A stretch of 64,000 bases of DNA from Polydactylus sextarius (Eukaryota; Chordata; Actinopteri; Polynemidae): contig CM028909.1 in the NCBI GenBank assembly GCA_016801845.1, positions 23,092,813-23,156,812 on the forward strand. Direction: 5' to 3'. The position numbers and the translations under genes were made by a program. Under the pieces are notes generated by a model, which worked only from the letters and a program-made list of their open reading frames with translations, did no database searches and was not told where the DNA came from. Positions within the stretch are counted from its first letter, which is position 1. Every line of letters starts with the position of its first letter. Positions 12,901-26,317 of the stretch are shown one piece after another.

Positions 12901-15299
12901 CACTTCTGCAGTCTTTTCTTTTGTTTGAGCAATTAAATGTGACACATGTTTTTTTTAAACCAGGCCACACTACAGTGACTATGAACATGTGTATTCTGCC
13001 TGAAGTCATTATTTCTATTTGTATTAACAAATCCCATGAAAAAAACAAAACCATCAATGTTTTGTCGAGTCTGTTTCCCAATGCTGTGACTCTCTTGCTT
13101 TGCTTGTGGTTCTCAGCCCCAAGTCCACTGGTCACTAGTGATGATGTAAACCTTTTTAACCAGCTTACAAATATGAATTTTAGTTTATAAAAAACACAGG
13201 TGGGCAGCTGTTTTCTAAGACAACAGGGCATTGATGTGTTTGGGAAACATTGCTGGATATTACTGGAATAAAGTGTGTAGTTTGTGAGTAATATGTGCTT
13301 TTGCTGGGGGACTATTTTCAGCAGTGGATTAATGGAGTGAGTATTTACAGCAACAGGACAGTGACAGTGTGATTGAGTCCAAATAAACTACAATGTATGT
13401 TCATGGTAACGAAGGAAGATGTTTTTTAATCATTTTTAAACAGTAGAGCTCATACAGCACAGGGGAATGAGACGTATCAGACATACAGCTTCAACTTTGC
13501 AGCCTTATTAGTAAGATAAATTCATTGTTGGTTGTGTTTTTGTGGGATTTATTGATATGAAGAAAAACATCATAATCCTGGAGGGCTGAGAAATATTTCA
13601 CCCGCCTCATATAGTTGGAAGCAACGCTCTATTATAAAGGAAATTAGATCTATTTAAGACAATAAGCAGAAATAAGTTGAATTGCACTCACTGGAGAAGT
13701 AAAATCATGTCAGCACAATATTAGTTTTCAGAAAAATAAGACAACCTTTGAGCTAGACGACAGGCAAGGACATTTTTGGCAGCGCACCTGAGACTCAATT
13801 TTAAATCTTATTGCTTTCTGTTTATTCATACTTGAGCATGCTATACTTCCCCATCCCTTTACACTAATGATACCAAGCCAACCAGAGATCTGTCATCTCC
13901 AGCACGACTCTCCAACCTCAGCAACTAATCAACATTTCATTTCAAGAAGCCACAGACAAACAGTGGTACTGCTGGCAGAGCCTGGGAGTGCACTGCTTTG
14001 CCTTTGAGAACGAGCTCATTAGAAGTCTGTCTCAGGTCAGATGGGTTGCCAGCACGGCAGTGACCATGGCGACTCATGACTTGGCTGCATGGCTTGCTTG
14101 TCGTACACATTGAAGCCTTTATAACTGAGGTGTTAGCGCGCGTTACATAACCACATTGTGCTACTACATCATCTGTCCATGTCATTTTCTCACCTCCTTC
14201 ATAAGAGGTGAGAATTTCAGGAACACAAGTGGACAGGAACATTTTATTGATGCAGTGCCATCACTGAGATCCAGCTTTTCTTTTTGTTTTGCCCGTCTGT
14301 GACATTTCTTATTCAAACACCTGTTCTTCTGTTCTGTGTTTTTCAGAGAGGGGCACACCCTTCCCTTCTTCTTCTCCTGTGAAATTCAAGATTTCTGTGT
14401 CATGTGGCATCATTTCAACGGGCTTACAGAGCTAATTGGCTCTGATGTCTTCATGTTTACAGCAGCACTGGCAGGACTACACACACTCCATTGGTGTTTC
14501 TCTGTGGCTGACACTGGAAGAAAGAGCACATAGCTGGAGGTGGGCCACCGGAGCAGAAAAAAAAAAGAGGAAAATACTAAAAAACATGATGGAAGCCTCT
14601 TTGACCTCCCTGGTTGTTCTGTGTCTGTGTCTGTGTCTGTGTGCACGCTGTTCATTTTGCAACTCTATTTCGTTTGGCAAAAACCAAAAATGCCCAACTG
14701 CAACTGGTCTGTTGCTCTCTCTCTCTCTGGGTCACACATTAGCTCAGCAGTCGCATTTGCTGTGTGGGTGTAGATTTTTTTTACAAGCTACAGCCAAGTA
14801 TTGTCCGAGGGAAGGAACACACATGAAGCTGCAGTGTGAATATAATCTGATCGAGTTTCAAGAACATCATTCAAGTTCTCTCAAGCTGCTAACATTTGAG
14901 GCTCAGACCATAACATTTGAAAAAATAGTCTGATCTCATCCTGCACTGAAGAAGCATTTCATAGTTTCAAAATGAGCCCATCATTTGATTAGCAAAGGCT
15001 GACAGACTTGAGAAGAGCTCTCCCCAAGTAGAGAGCAAGTGATGCAATCTCTTGACTTCTTGAAAGGAGGAAAAATCGATTTCTTGTCCTAAAACCTGTC
15101 TGTCTGTCCTGTCGGCCTTTTCCTCCATCCGTACCTTCACACACCTCCAGCACTCCACGACTTTGCTCTTGTGTAACCTGGCAATTTACATCCACGCCCT
15201 CTCTGTCAAGTGCATGAAACCAATCTCATAACGCTGCGCCCCTCCCCTCCTGACCTGCACTTTCCACCATAGAGAATATCATGAGTAGATCTTTCTACG

Positions 15300-15470
15300 G
15301 CTCGGTGGTGAAGACAAATTGCTAGCTTGTTTGGGGTAGGGGTCTCAAGAGAGTGATTCATATTAATGGCTAGCTGGCAGTGGAGAGCGAACTGCATATG
15401 CAAACTCCATTAGCAGGTTAGGCTGGAGAGTGTGACCTGGCAGTGCCACCATGAGCTGCACACACGGGAG
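15300..15470. other. possible conserved non-coding element
   Basis: A balanced, complex block with TATTAATGGCTAGC and an octamer-like CATATGCAAAC (about 15395-15405, a POU-type site) and no simple repeats or transposon motifs. The texture resembles vertebrate developmental enhancers, but conservation cannot be seen from one sequence. Confidence 0.25.
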
Positions 15471-15649
15471 GGCGGGCGGCCAGGAAGGAGGCTGAGGGGC
15501 TCTGTGTTTACACAGAGCTGCAGCTGCAAGGGAATGTGTCTAAAATATGTGTGTGAGTAATGCAAGTAGACTCATGTGTGAGTTTATCAGTACATCATGT
15601 CGAGTTTAGCATTTTTTTCAGGCATTTATCTCAATATTGAACAGTATTA

Positions 15650-15757
<108 letters not shown>

Positions 15758-16100
15758 TATACAAATACATATATTAAACTGAGGATCTAAACCTTTTATG
15801 GATGTAGATTCAGTTTTAAGTTTTGATAGCTTTATTAAATCTGTTTTCCAGATGGCTTTGTTAGTAAATACTATAGAGGCACAGATTTAGATTTAGAACA
15901 CAGATTTAAGTGATGATACTGAATGTTTTATTGTTCATTGTTGTTTATTATATTATGCTTGTTGTGTTTGTGGCTCATCAATTGATACCTATTAATTAGT
16001 GATGCAGTGCTTCACAAAACTACTGTCTCTCTATAGTAAAGCTATAGGGAGAGTATTGTTCTGTGTCCCTTCTTATTATAAAACTTATTCATCTTTTGAA

Positions 16101-16126
16101 ATCTTTTCGATTTCTTTCGAAAAGAT
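16101..16126. repeat. 10-bp stem hairpin ATCTTTTCGA / TCGAAAAGAT
   Basis: A perfect inverted repeat with a 6-nt loop in otherwise featureless AT-rich sequence. Confidence 0.65.
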
Positions 16127-16995
16127 GTTGATTGTACACAGAAAACACACAAAAAATGCGTCTCGGTCTGAATCCCTATGCTATTATTTTTTTCCTTCAA
16201 AAATTTGAGACAATGAATGGGGAAAAGGTGTTAAAAAAATCACAAATTTTCAAGGATTTTCAAACATCTGCTGCTCTGGCATACTTTCACCTAGAGACAT
16301 CATTAAAACTTTAAAATGGAGACAAAATTCTCCTGTGTTAATGTGGCATTCATTTTTTTTTTTTTTTTGCTAGGTTGTATACTTTTTGATCAGTCATAGA
16401 TCAATGACCATGATCAATTTTGGAGAAATTCAGAGTTTATAATGAATGTGTATGGCACAGAGTGTTCAGGCTAGTGGACAGACTTTCACAAAATGGTTTA
16501 GATTGTTTATTTTACACGGTGTTCATAGCCACAAATCTCACTCTACACGTATGATTTTCTCCAAAGTTGGAGTCACACTTGTCATGTTTCACACAATGTG
16601 TCTACCTAAACAATAGGATTTACGGTTTTTGAATAAGCAGCCTCTAAGTGACAAGTGTACAGCTCAACCGCCTCACTCACATGTTAATCCAAAGAGGGAT
16701 TTTACGAAAAAAGGAGAAATTTCTGTTTTTTTTTTGTTTTTTTTTTAACTTACTCTGTTTTCTCTGTTTTTCACAATAGGAACAAATAAATTATCAATTG
16801 TGTTCACTAAAGCCTTGTAGCTCTGATGGTGGAGAATTTTTGTCGATATCTCCTTTATTTTTGAATAAATAGCTGTAGATCAAGGCCTTAACAGAGGCAG
16901 ATTTCCTGCTCAGCAAACAGTAACCGTGACTGCAAGATCCACACACCTGTCTCTGTGTCTCTACTCTACATTGTCTTTGTAATTCTCTTATTAAA

Positions 16996-17135
16996 TGAGT
17001 GCCCAGATAGCGGAGAGAGTGGTTAGAGCAACCCACTTTGGCACATAAGCTGTGTAGCCATCACCAGTTCCAATCCCTGCTTCTCCCCACCTTCACTTAT
17101 CTATCAATAAAGGCAAAATAGCCTGAAATATTTTT
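16996..17135 (+). mobile_element. tRNA-derived SINE with 13-bp target-site duplication
   Basis: The body starts with a tRNA-like head: an A-box-like TAGCGGAGAGAGTGG and, about 40 nt later, a B-box-like AGTTCCAATCC. It ends in a tail containing CAATAAAGGCAAAATAGCC. Identical 13-bp copies of TTCTCTTATTAAA lie directly before (16983-16995) and after (17136-17148), the signature of retroposition. The tail is typical of common teleost tRNA SINEs. It sits in the interval to the left of tafa5 exon 3. Confidence 0.72.
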
Positions 17136-20100
17136 TTCTCTTATTAAAAACTTTGAATGTTAATAAAGACGTTACTGTAGACTGCACAGAGACAAATTAT
17201 ATACCAAAATGTGTGTCTTGGCCAAACTATTACTTTTTTCTCCAAAAAATCGTTAGTTTTGTGCAAAATTCTCCCCATTGAAAATGAATGTGACTAGATG
17301 AAACACTGTTATGAAAAAAGGATAAAACGAGGTGAAAATGTAATCATATGAAATTTCATCATGATTTCATCTTTATCTATTCACTGTAGAAAAAAAAAAT
17401 TGGATGAGGAGATGCGCTGAATTTTTCGCAACGCTAGTCACTAAGAATTCATCGTAGCATCGTAATATCATTGACTGCAACAGGTGCCTTAGAGCGACGA
17501 CAGTTGGCTCCTGCAGTACTGACTGCAACAGTACACTGCATCACTCTTGCGATTTCCTGCAGGGGAAAGTTTAGTTTTTAATGGCTCCTGTTGAAAGTCA
17601 TCTACTGGAATCCATAATTGTTCAAACCAAAATATGTGCTAATGTGGCCAATAGCTGTAGATATGTTTCACCATTTCCAGGACAACACTATCAGTGGGTC
17701 TTTTTTTTTTTTTACAAAATCCTGCATGAAAATGGCATAATCTGGTTGACCCAGTACAACCTGGCAACCAGGACAGGTGCTGACCCAAAGGGATTAACAA
17801 AACCAAAGCAAGCTACATCTAAAAAATAACAGGTGACAACAGAGACAGTTCCCTAGAGGAAGAATAAATATGTTTTATGGTTACACAACACAGCTGCTGA
17901 AGTGCTGTTTCAAACTCATTTTGTTCTCATTTTCTGTCTTAAATAACTAGTGGTATGATGCAAATATTTTCAAACTTTAAAAAGGTCTTGCTTTTGTCTT
18001 TTCCACACAAACATTTGCAAACATGTCATCAAATCATCAAATATATAATACATATTTATCAATGATGTAAACATATGTAAAAGTAGGCTACATGTTTTTT
18101 TTTTATGTGTGTTTCATATCTTTAGCAACTCTACAGGATGCAGCTACATGACATGAACACTAATTACACTGCCACTCATAAATAAAGTGTTTATTTCTGA
18201 GTGGCAAACACTGATCAATTCATTTTGAATACTGAATCACTGTAATTTCAGTAATAACTAGACTCAGAAGGCAATGTGACACTGGATTTAGATTTGACAA
18301 CTAAACCCAAACCCTATGTATGTATGTTTAATTAATATTAATGGTATAATACATGTTTTATTAGTTGCAGGAGTTTCTGCTTGATCTGTCACCATCAGGT
18401 ACATTTGTCTCTTCATTCTAGCAGCTAATTCGACCTACATCAAACCTGTGCACCACAGCGTGAATAACCACTGCAGCCATTATCAGCTTTCCTCAACCCG
18501 CACTGTCACACTGAATGCTAGTACATAATGTAATTATGTGCACGTGAAGACAGATTCTCTCACAATTAAAATTCTCTCCCTCCAATCGCTTTCTCACACA
18601 TGCTTGCACACAGAGCTTGGCCAGTGGCCGAGCGACAGCCTGGCCCTCTATCCCACTTTATTTCTCTGTCTCTCTCTCTCTCACCCTCTCTCTCCATCCT
18701 CCTCTTCACGCTCCAACCTGATCAATCCTCTTTATAGATTTCTCATTTTCATTTATCTTCCAGAATGTGCTTTCCTCCCATTTCAGGTCCTACAACAAAT
18801 ACCTCTCGATAGCTCCTCTCTTCTGTTGCCAAATCCTCACTATCTAAGTTTCCTTAGAAAAAACACACCAAACTACAGAACATCAGCATCACTTGCACTT
18901 CATTTCTATAATAAAACTGCTCAGTGACAGCTAATTGAGGATATTCAGAAAAAGACATATTCTGCATTTTTGTAACTATATGTACAAAACATTAACTTAA
19001 GTGCTGTCAGGGAGGATTACAGCACCGTGGGAATGCATGCATGAAATCTGCCGCAGCTGCCGAGGGCTGCTGGACGGAGGAGGTGGAGGAGAATGAGATA
19101 AAGAGACAACGAGAGAGAGAGATAAAAGAGCGAAAGAGAGAGAAAAAAAATCAAGTGGGCTAGTCACACATTGACCTTTAGTTGTGTGTACCTGATGACG
19201 AGCACCGCAGTCTCTCCTGCCTTGTCCATCTCATCATCTCTTGCTGACATCAACACACTGTATTGTGCTGTTTCACCCTCTCTGTCTGTTTAGGTTTCAT
19301 CCCACTGCTTCTAACTTTAGTTTCTCTCTTTCTATATATCAGGACATCTTCATTCCTGGGGCAGATGACTACGTATTTGTTAGTGTTATCTCCTTAACAA
19401 CGCTGGAAAATTACAATAGAAATTGCCCACTAGAATCTATAAATCGGCCAGATGGATATATCAGCGAGAATTTAACTATCACTGATTTATTGTCTTGATA
19501 TATGGGAGAATCAGTAACAAGGATGTTGGAGGCAGCATAGAAACTGCCACAATTACAATAGATAGCTTGTCAAGCAGAGGACACTAAAATGAGAATAAAA
19601 TGACCCACTTAGCTCATGTATTGGGGACAGTATAAGAAAGGAAACCTTGTTAAAATGTTCATTTTATGAGCTTGTGTAAGCACAAGTGACTAGAGAACAA
19701 TATGTTGTTTTCTGACTTTATAAACTCTATGTTGGCCTCAAAAGTGCAGTATCTAGTTCAATGACAAAATCAATACATAAAGACAATTACAGCAGTGTTT
19801 ATAACTGCACATACAACATATTGTGAAGCACATTTATTAGAAAAGTTAAGCAGTTGACTATGAGCTTAAAGTGAGCAAAGTTGTTACTTTTATTATATAA
19901 AGGTTCAACTTTGTATTTATGAAAGCATTTTTATGCAGTTCAGTCTTTGTGGCACTTTAATATTTGTATCTATTTAAGAGACAGTTGTGGAGGCAAATCA
20001 ACCTTGAAGGACGAGAGTATATCACCAGCTCTCGAAAAACAGGATTAACGAGCATATCACCGAGGCCCTGACAAGTATTAAACAGTCAGTGGACAAAAAA

Positions 20101-21053
20101 AAAAAAAAAAAAACAACCTGTCAAAACCAAGAGAAGTTCATATTCAGTCACTGATGCGTTAGCATTATGGCTACGTAGGGCTGAGCTGATGTGATGTAAC
20201 ATGTTTTTAGATGGTGACACAAATTTGAGCTCAAGCTACAAAGGCTGAACTTATGCAGTGCCCACAAGCAGCAGAGCCATATTTGAGAGATGTGGCTCCT
20301 TGAATTGTGTCTCTCAAAGGAGTTGAACTCCAATTTGCTATCAACATCACATGCCCAAAGAAAAGCTGTGGAAGATGGGGACTGTGTGAAAGAGGGAACG
20401 AGGAACTCGTTTCCATTGAGCATATGAACCTCACAGTGGCAGTGAGACCTGTATCCATGGTGAGTCTGTCATTGACTGGGCAAACAGTAGTGCCTGTAGA
20501 GAGACTATTGTTGGCTGGGCAGTAGGTTTCTTCACACATTTCTTTTTAAAAGATATATAATCGATAATAACAAACAAAACAAATAAACAATAGCACCAAA
20601 AAGCTAAAGGATCGAGCTAACAACCACTTCAACTGACACGTTATAATGATGATATGATGGTGTAGTGCCTCCTGTGTATTGTTTGACTGCTGAATCAAAT
20701 AAGACCTAATCTCATTGCAAAGCCTTAGTTAGCACTGTGGTATTGGCAGCTCTGAGGCATTGGATACATGTCACTGCAAGAGGAGCCTACAGAGGACCAG
20801 ATGACACCATATTGAAGGTTTTAAAAATTCACCATGTTTTTTTATTCATTTACATCTCACAGAGTCAGGGAGAGGTCACAGAGCATTGTCAGCCAGAATT
20901 ATTTCCCTCAGCACTAAACTGATATCTAAAATGATCTCTGATCTCATGTTTGAGCTAATTGCTTTATCAACTGCTTGTAGTCATATTTGATTTGACATTT
21001 TGTCAGCATTAGTCAGATGTTTTCATGCCAGTGCGCACATACGCTCACACTCG

Positions 21054-21056
<3 letters not shown>

Positions 21057-21086
<30 letters not shown>
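21057..21086. repeat. (AC)15 microsatellite
   Basis: A perfect 30-bp AC run. Confidence 0.96.
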
Positions 21087-21089
<3 letters not shown>

Positions 21090-22091
21090 TCTGATAACTG
21101 CCTGCACAGGTTTGTTTGTTAGTTAAACCAACAATGAATCAACTGGTGCAGAAAACTGCTGCTGAACTGCTCATTAGTGTTTAAAACAGTGAGTGTGCAG
21201 CACTTGTAGCTGTAACCCAATAAACAATATCACAGCATTCGTTTTACATCAGTTGTTTATTGAGGTTTATTGTTTATACTGATACCCACTAGTGGGACAA
21301 ACATTTGCTAGTTTTCCTAAAGTCCATACATACGGATACTAAATGCAAAATACAGCAAAGATGATATAGACCAATTACAGAAATGAGTTTAAAGACCTGA
21401 AATATTATTCAGATAGTTTAAGTTTTATTACTTGATCTGATCATTTGCAGTTTTAAGATTTTTCTATGAGTAATATATGTGATATGAAGCATTAAGCCGT
21501 GACTCAAATCTGAATTGTTTGAAATGATAATGGAGTCGTGTCAGTATTCCTCATAGATGCTGGTGTTTCGGGTTGGTGTATTTAAACAGATCAAAGACCC
21601 AAATCATAAGGCAGTATTATAGGTAGGCTAAATGATCCTCAGGGCACTAATGCTTATGCATCTCCTGCTGTTCTTTAAAGTCTTATCATTGTGCTTAATC
21701 TAAAAGTAATAGTGAAAGTTTATTTGATTCTTTTGTTCCAACAGAGCTCCCTACAAAGGCTGAATTGTGGATTGTGGTTAAACCATTAACCATTACTGAG
21801 CAGCATAATGCCATAAACTAACAAAGTCTGTAGGTTTCAGCTCACAGAGAGCAGCACACCATTAGTTTTCTCTCCTTTGTTATTTAGTATTGATGCAGCA
21901 TTTGAAACACTGACAGCATTTGAAACACATGACACTGACTGGCTGTTTGAAATGTGCTGTCTGTGGCTCTGGGCCAAGGCAACACAGGGACACTATAAGT
22001 TCACAGAGGTCAACCAAGCTCTGAAAATGCAGGCACTGTGGATGCCTTTAAGTGCATTTGCTTTATCTTAATATTGTGTCTTGTAAATTAC

Positions 22092-22219
22092 CGTGACGGT
22101 CTTGATGCGACCACTGCCCCTGGTGCAGGTCCACCCGGAACGGTTGAACAGGAGGCTGCAGACCTCCCCCTCCAGGCAGGGAGCCATCTCGCACCACTGA
22201 CGGCTCCGGACAATTCGCG
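22092..22219 (-). CDS. tafa5: tafa5 coding exon 3 (C-terminal half of cysteine domain)
   Basis: This 128-nt exon completes an Ala codon split with exon 2 and encodes RIVRSRQWCEMAPCLEGEV, then CSLLFNRSGWTCTRGSGRIK and TVT. It carries the last four cysteines and the NRS sequon. The acceptor is CACCCTCCCAG just above 22219. The donor GTAATT starts at 22091, leaving phase 0. Mammalian TAFA5 ends in RIKTTTVS, so only a V-S-stop or an equally short tail is expected from the next exon. Without splicing, seven residues (VIYKTQY) would follow before a TAA at 22070-22068. Confidence 0.95.
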
Positions 22220-25200
22220 CTGGGAGGGTGAAAGACAAGAAGGCAAATGAGAAAAATAGACTCAGGGAAAAACTTCAGCATGCCAACTTTTCCTGGCACA
22301 AACAGCAAAGACATCTTTTTATGCCCACCAAATTGGAAAGCATCTTCATATGTCGATGTGTCCACAAGCCTGTATTTTAATTAGGTTCTTGTTGAACTAC
22401 CATGTCTGAATTGCCTGTGGTAGTAACCTTTACAGACCAGCTGGTGGTCCATAAATTACTTTCCTGCTAATGCTGACTTTCACTGCAGCTGCAGAAAAAT
22501 AGCTTTTTCCTTCTGACATTTTGTTACAGTTAATACTCCTCCAGAAAATGTTTTTTTCTGTGTAATTTAAGGTAAAAGGCTTAAGGTACAATGTAATTTG
22601 TACCATTTAATGGCTTCATTTTGTTGGATTTTGTCTCCTTTTGTATTTTTTTCTTGAACTACACTATACAAGTCCATTTTAAATGGGTAGAATTGCTCTT
22701 TCAGTCACAGTTTTGGCTTCTCAACAGCATTACTAAACATCAGGCTAGTATCTGTTTGGTGTTTATGTGTTTGAATATACCGAATTCATTTATATCAATA
22801 TTGTTTGGCTGCTGGATTCATTACGTTTCTTTAATGAGTTGTGGTATTACATCAGACACTATTTCAGCAACACTGCCTCATTTGAGGGAGTGGATTACAG
22901 AACAGAGGCAATAAAAAGCCAAAAAACTTCAGTTTTCTAAAATGTATTTGTCTGCTGGAGACAACAAGCTGTCAGAGTGAAAGCCAGTGATGCTCACATC
23001 CTCCCTCTGCAGTCTGTCTATATGACATTGAATTAGCATTCGCCTGTAGTCGACAGTGATAAGTACTGATTGTTCTTTACACAGCGTGCTAAGAGCAACA
23101 CTGAAAGGTTATCAGCTCTCTATGGACCTGGCCGGGGCCGCTGCTCTCGCCTGCCCACGATCCCCCGGGGCAGCATATTGTGGAACGAGGTAACATGGTC
23201 GGCAAATTGAAAGAGAGGAACTACAATTCGTTGAATGTCCATGGGAAAGCTGAGAGGCTGAATGGGGAGGGAGTAGGAGAGAGCAAGAGTAAAGAGGTGT
23301 GGAAAGGGAGGCCTCGTGACATTTTGCTTTGAGGTATTCCTGGTGCAGGCCTTGTTAACAGTCTGAAATTGGTCTTTGGAGTGTCAGACCCCGACTGCTG
23401 CTCCACCGTAAAGATATGTCATCTTTTGGTATTTATCATGTTGGCTGAACAGCATGTATGTAACCATACACACACACAATTACTACTCTGTAAATATAAA
23501 GATACTGTCTCAGCAAATAGCAGGTATTGTTGACATATCAGCAGAGAGGAGTGTTTTTTTTTTTTTTTGTGCACCTTCCCTGTGCAGTCGGGCAGCAGTG
23601 GAACAAAACAATCCAAGAACCTGTCATCTTGCTCTCAACTCAACAAGCTTAAGAAAATATTAAAGCTTTGTAACAAGTTTCAGAGACAAAAACAGTCATT
23701 TTTGGCCTCAACCCGAGAAGAGATTCCTTGGTGAGCTGAGAAAAATCCACAGTGACCTTCCTCCTGACACAGCAACATGCCGTGGTGAATTTTCATTTTC
23801 ACAGCCATCCGTCAGGCGCAACAAAGCGTAGATTTATCAGTCAGTTGCAGATGTAGTTTTGAGTACATTACAGGGCCAGCAAAACTCAATTTCCAGGGCA
23901 TGGAATAAGAGCTGAGCTGGCAAAGCGGTGGGGGTGCTGACTAACCGTGGAGTGCATCAGGCCGGCCAGCCCCGAGTCGTGGAGGTTGGCTAAAATAAAT
24001 GCATTTTTCAGCTGCTGCCACAATATCCCAGCACTCGATACCTTGCCCTTGTTACTTTTTTCAATGCCATCAATGACAGTGTGACTTGATCTATGAGGAC
24101 TTGATGAATTTCCAGGTGCTGTAAGCCGCAGAGCTTGCTCAGGCTGCGTTTTTTTTCATATGAAAGTGTTGTCGTGATAACTTCATCAACAACAACATCA
24201 TGAATAACACAGGCAGCAACAAAACGGTGTCGCTGCAGTTCGGCTTCAGCCTGTTTCCATCCATCAAACTTGTCTGTCCAGGATGCTGGCACACGCACTT
24301 GTAGACACATTGAAATGTTTATATCGTACAACCACCTACACACATCAACAATATCCAGAGCAGTGTTTAAGCTACTTAGCTGGAGCTGTGTGAAAATATC
24401 TGTCTGCTACAATATTTCATCCTTCAGTATCTTTTACCTGCTGCTATTATAAAATAGCTGATGTGTTGGATCATTCAACTGGTGCAAATGACTGAGAATT
24501 ATGGTGTCTGCATTAGCATTGTTGTTAAGTATCTGCCATGTGTTGGTGTTTGAACATGATTTCAAGCCTGTTGTGTATTTTATTTCATGTTTGTTAAGTG
24601 ACAATGTGCAACAGCAGCAGAGGTGAAGCAGCTGGCCACTGTGGCCAGAAGGGAGAGAGTCTGTGTCTGTCTGAGACCCGGGTGGCCCATCCTGTTACCA
24701 TCCACGTTGTCCCACACGGGGAAAGTAGATGTCGGTCCAGGTTTGTCAGCTGCCAGGGTCCCTGCTGGGGTATGGCTCTGGACCTCCAACTAGATCCCAT
24801 GCAAGACCATCTGTCCCCCTCATGCTTAGTGCCAAGCCCTGCCCTGCTCTGCACTACACAGCACTGCCAGACGAGACTCAGAGCAGGGCAGAAGGCACAG
24901 CAGTGAGTTTTAAACCTGACAGACTTTTAGTCTGATGAAATTCTGCTTCTGTACAATTCTGTTCTAAAATAACATGAAATTTTTACTAAAGCCACGGGCA
25001 GCTTAAAATGTATTTAGATAACTTACAACAAAACAACAGGACACAATTTTAGGGGCAGTTTCTGAAACACAAAAAGGAAAAAAAAACACCAAGAGAAGAT
25101 TCTATAGATTGAAAAGTGAAGCTTGAATTACTCTAACAATTACTTATGTCTTTTCTGGTAATTTAATAACAGTACTAGTGCTGATTCTTTTTTTGTAAAG

Positions 25201-26256
25201 TATCCAACAAGATTAGCTAACAAGTTTAGCTGGGCACCAGAAACAGTAACAGGCTTTTAAATGGTTGCTGGCAAATCTTAATTAAGCTTCAATCATGGAT
25301 CAATTTGTAGCAGCCAGATTTCCAGCCGTCTGTCCTCCAACGTGCTACTGGAGGCCTGATGGCCTTTCAGTTCTAATTATGACAACAGAAAAATCCAACG
25401 TAAATGCATCTCAAACACAGCCAGCAGCTTTGCTACAAATGTCTCTATACTTCAGCATAAACTGAGTGTTTTGTAGAGCCAGCTGTTGATGGGAGTTATT
25501 GAAAATTTTCTGTTGCAGTTTTTTGGACTTGCTTTCAAAATGGTTTAGAGTTGTTTTTTTTTTTTTTTTGTACAACTGGCTGTTAATGTTCAAGTTGGGT
25601 ACTTTGATCAGAAATGGACTTAGTTGTAGGGGATTTATCAGCGATTCAGTGATAGTAATGATGAAATTCTAACAACATAGTTCAGGTTCTTTTTCCCATT
25701 GGTCTATAAATGTTGTTTTGAACCAACACACTGTTATCACAAACATACACGTCTCTGATATTTAAGATCAATGTGTTGGTTTACATGTTTGCAGACTAGA
25801 AAACACTCCAGCTTTTATTGAGGTTATTCATTATAATCACCTGGCTCTGCTGTTGATAACATGGATGGAAAATTCAGATTTGATGGATCAGGTATCATGA
25901 AGTGTCTTTGTAGTTTTGCACTGGGGATCCAGACACAGAGTGTAGCATAAACTCTCAAATAACAGACTGTATCTAAACTAATTAAATTGATCCCTCGCCT
26001 ATCGTGAGAGGTGAAAACCACAAAGTAGTAACCATATATTTATATATTTTACTTTTTAAGTCTTTATAAACCCTCCCCACACACTATTCATATTGTTATT
26101 TATTTTCTAGGCTAGAAATTTCTTAAAAGTACTTTACAGTACAGTACAGTACTTACTGTACATTACAGTAAGTAGTTTACTGTAAAACTAATTAAAATCT
26201 AAAAATTAAAAAAATACCTGTAGGCTGCAGAATCCCATGATATAATGAAGACTCCC

Positions 26257-26317
<61 letters not shown>

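Noticed and set aside
13937..14242. 101-codon minus-strand open frame
   Set aside because: No domain recognised and no splice partner in phase; chance open frame is the simplest reading.
14436..14933. 165-codon plus-strand open frame (longest by some counts when non-ATG starts are allowed)
   Set aside because: Runs through a TGTGTC simple repeat and CT-rich tract, is cysteine/leucine-rich low complexity, and matches no family; competing frames overlap it.
15136..15214. Exon-like minus-strand segment reading EGVDVNCQVTQEQSRGVLEV
   Set aside because: Looks protein-like and has a GTACGG donor, but the acceptor is weak and its phase does not extend the exon chain at 8995-9038.
24008..24343. 111-codon minus-strand open frame in tafa5 intron 2
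   Set aside because: No recognisable domain, no splice context, and length within chance expectation.
24598..24906. 102-codon plus-strand open frame in a GC-richer patch
   Set aside because: Several overlapping frames on both strands are equally open; this reflects GC content rather than coding.
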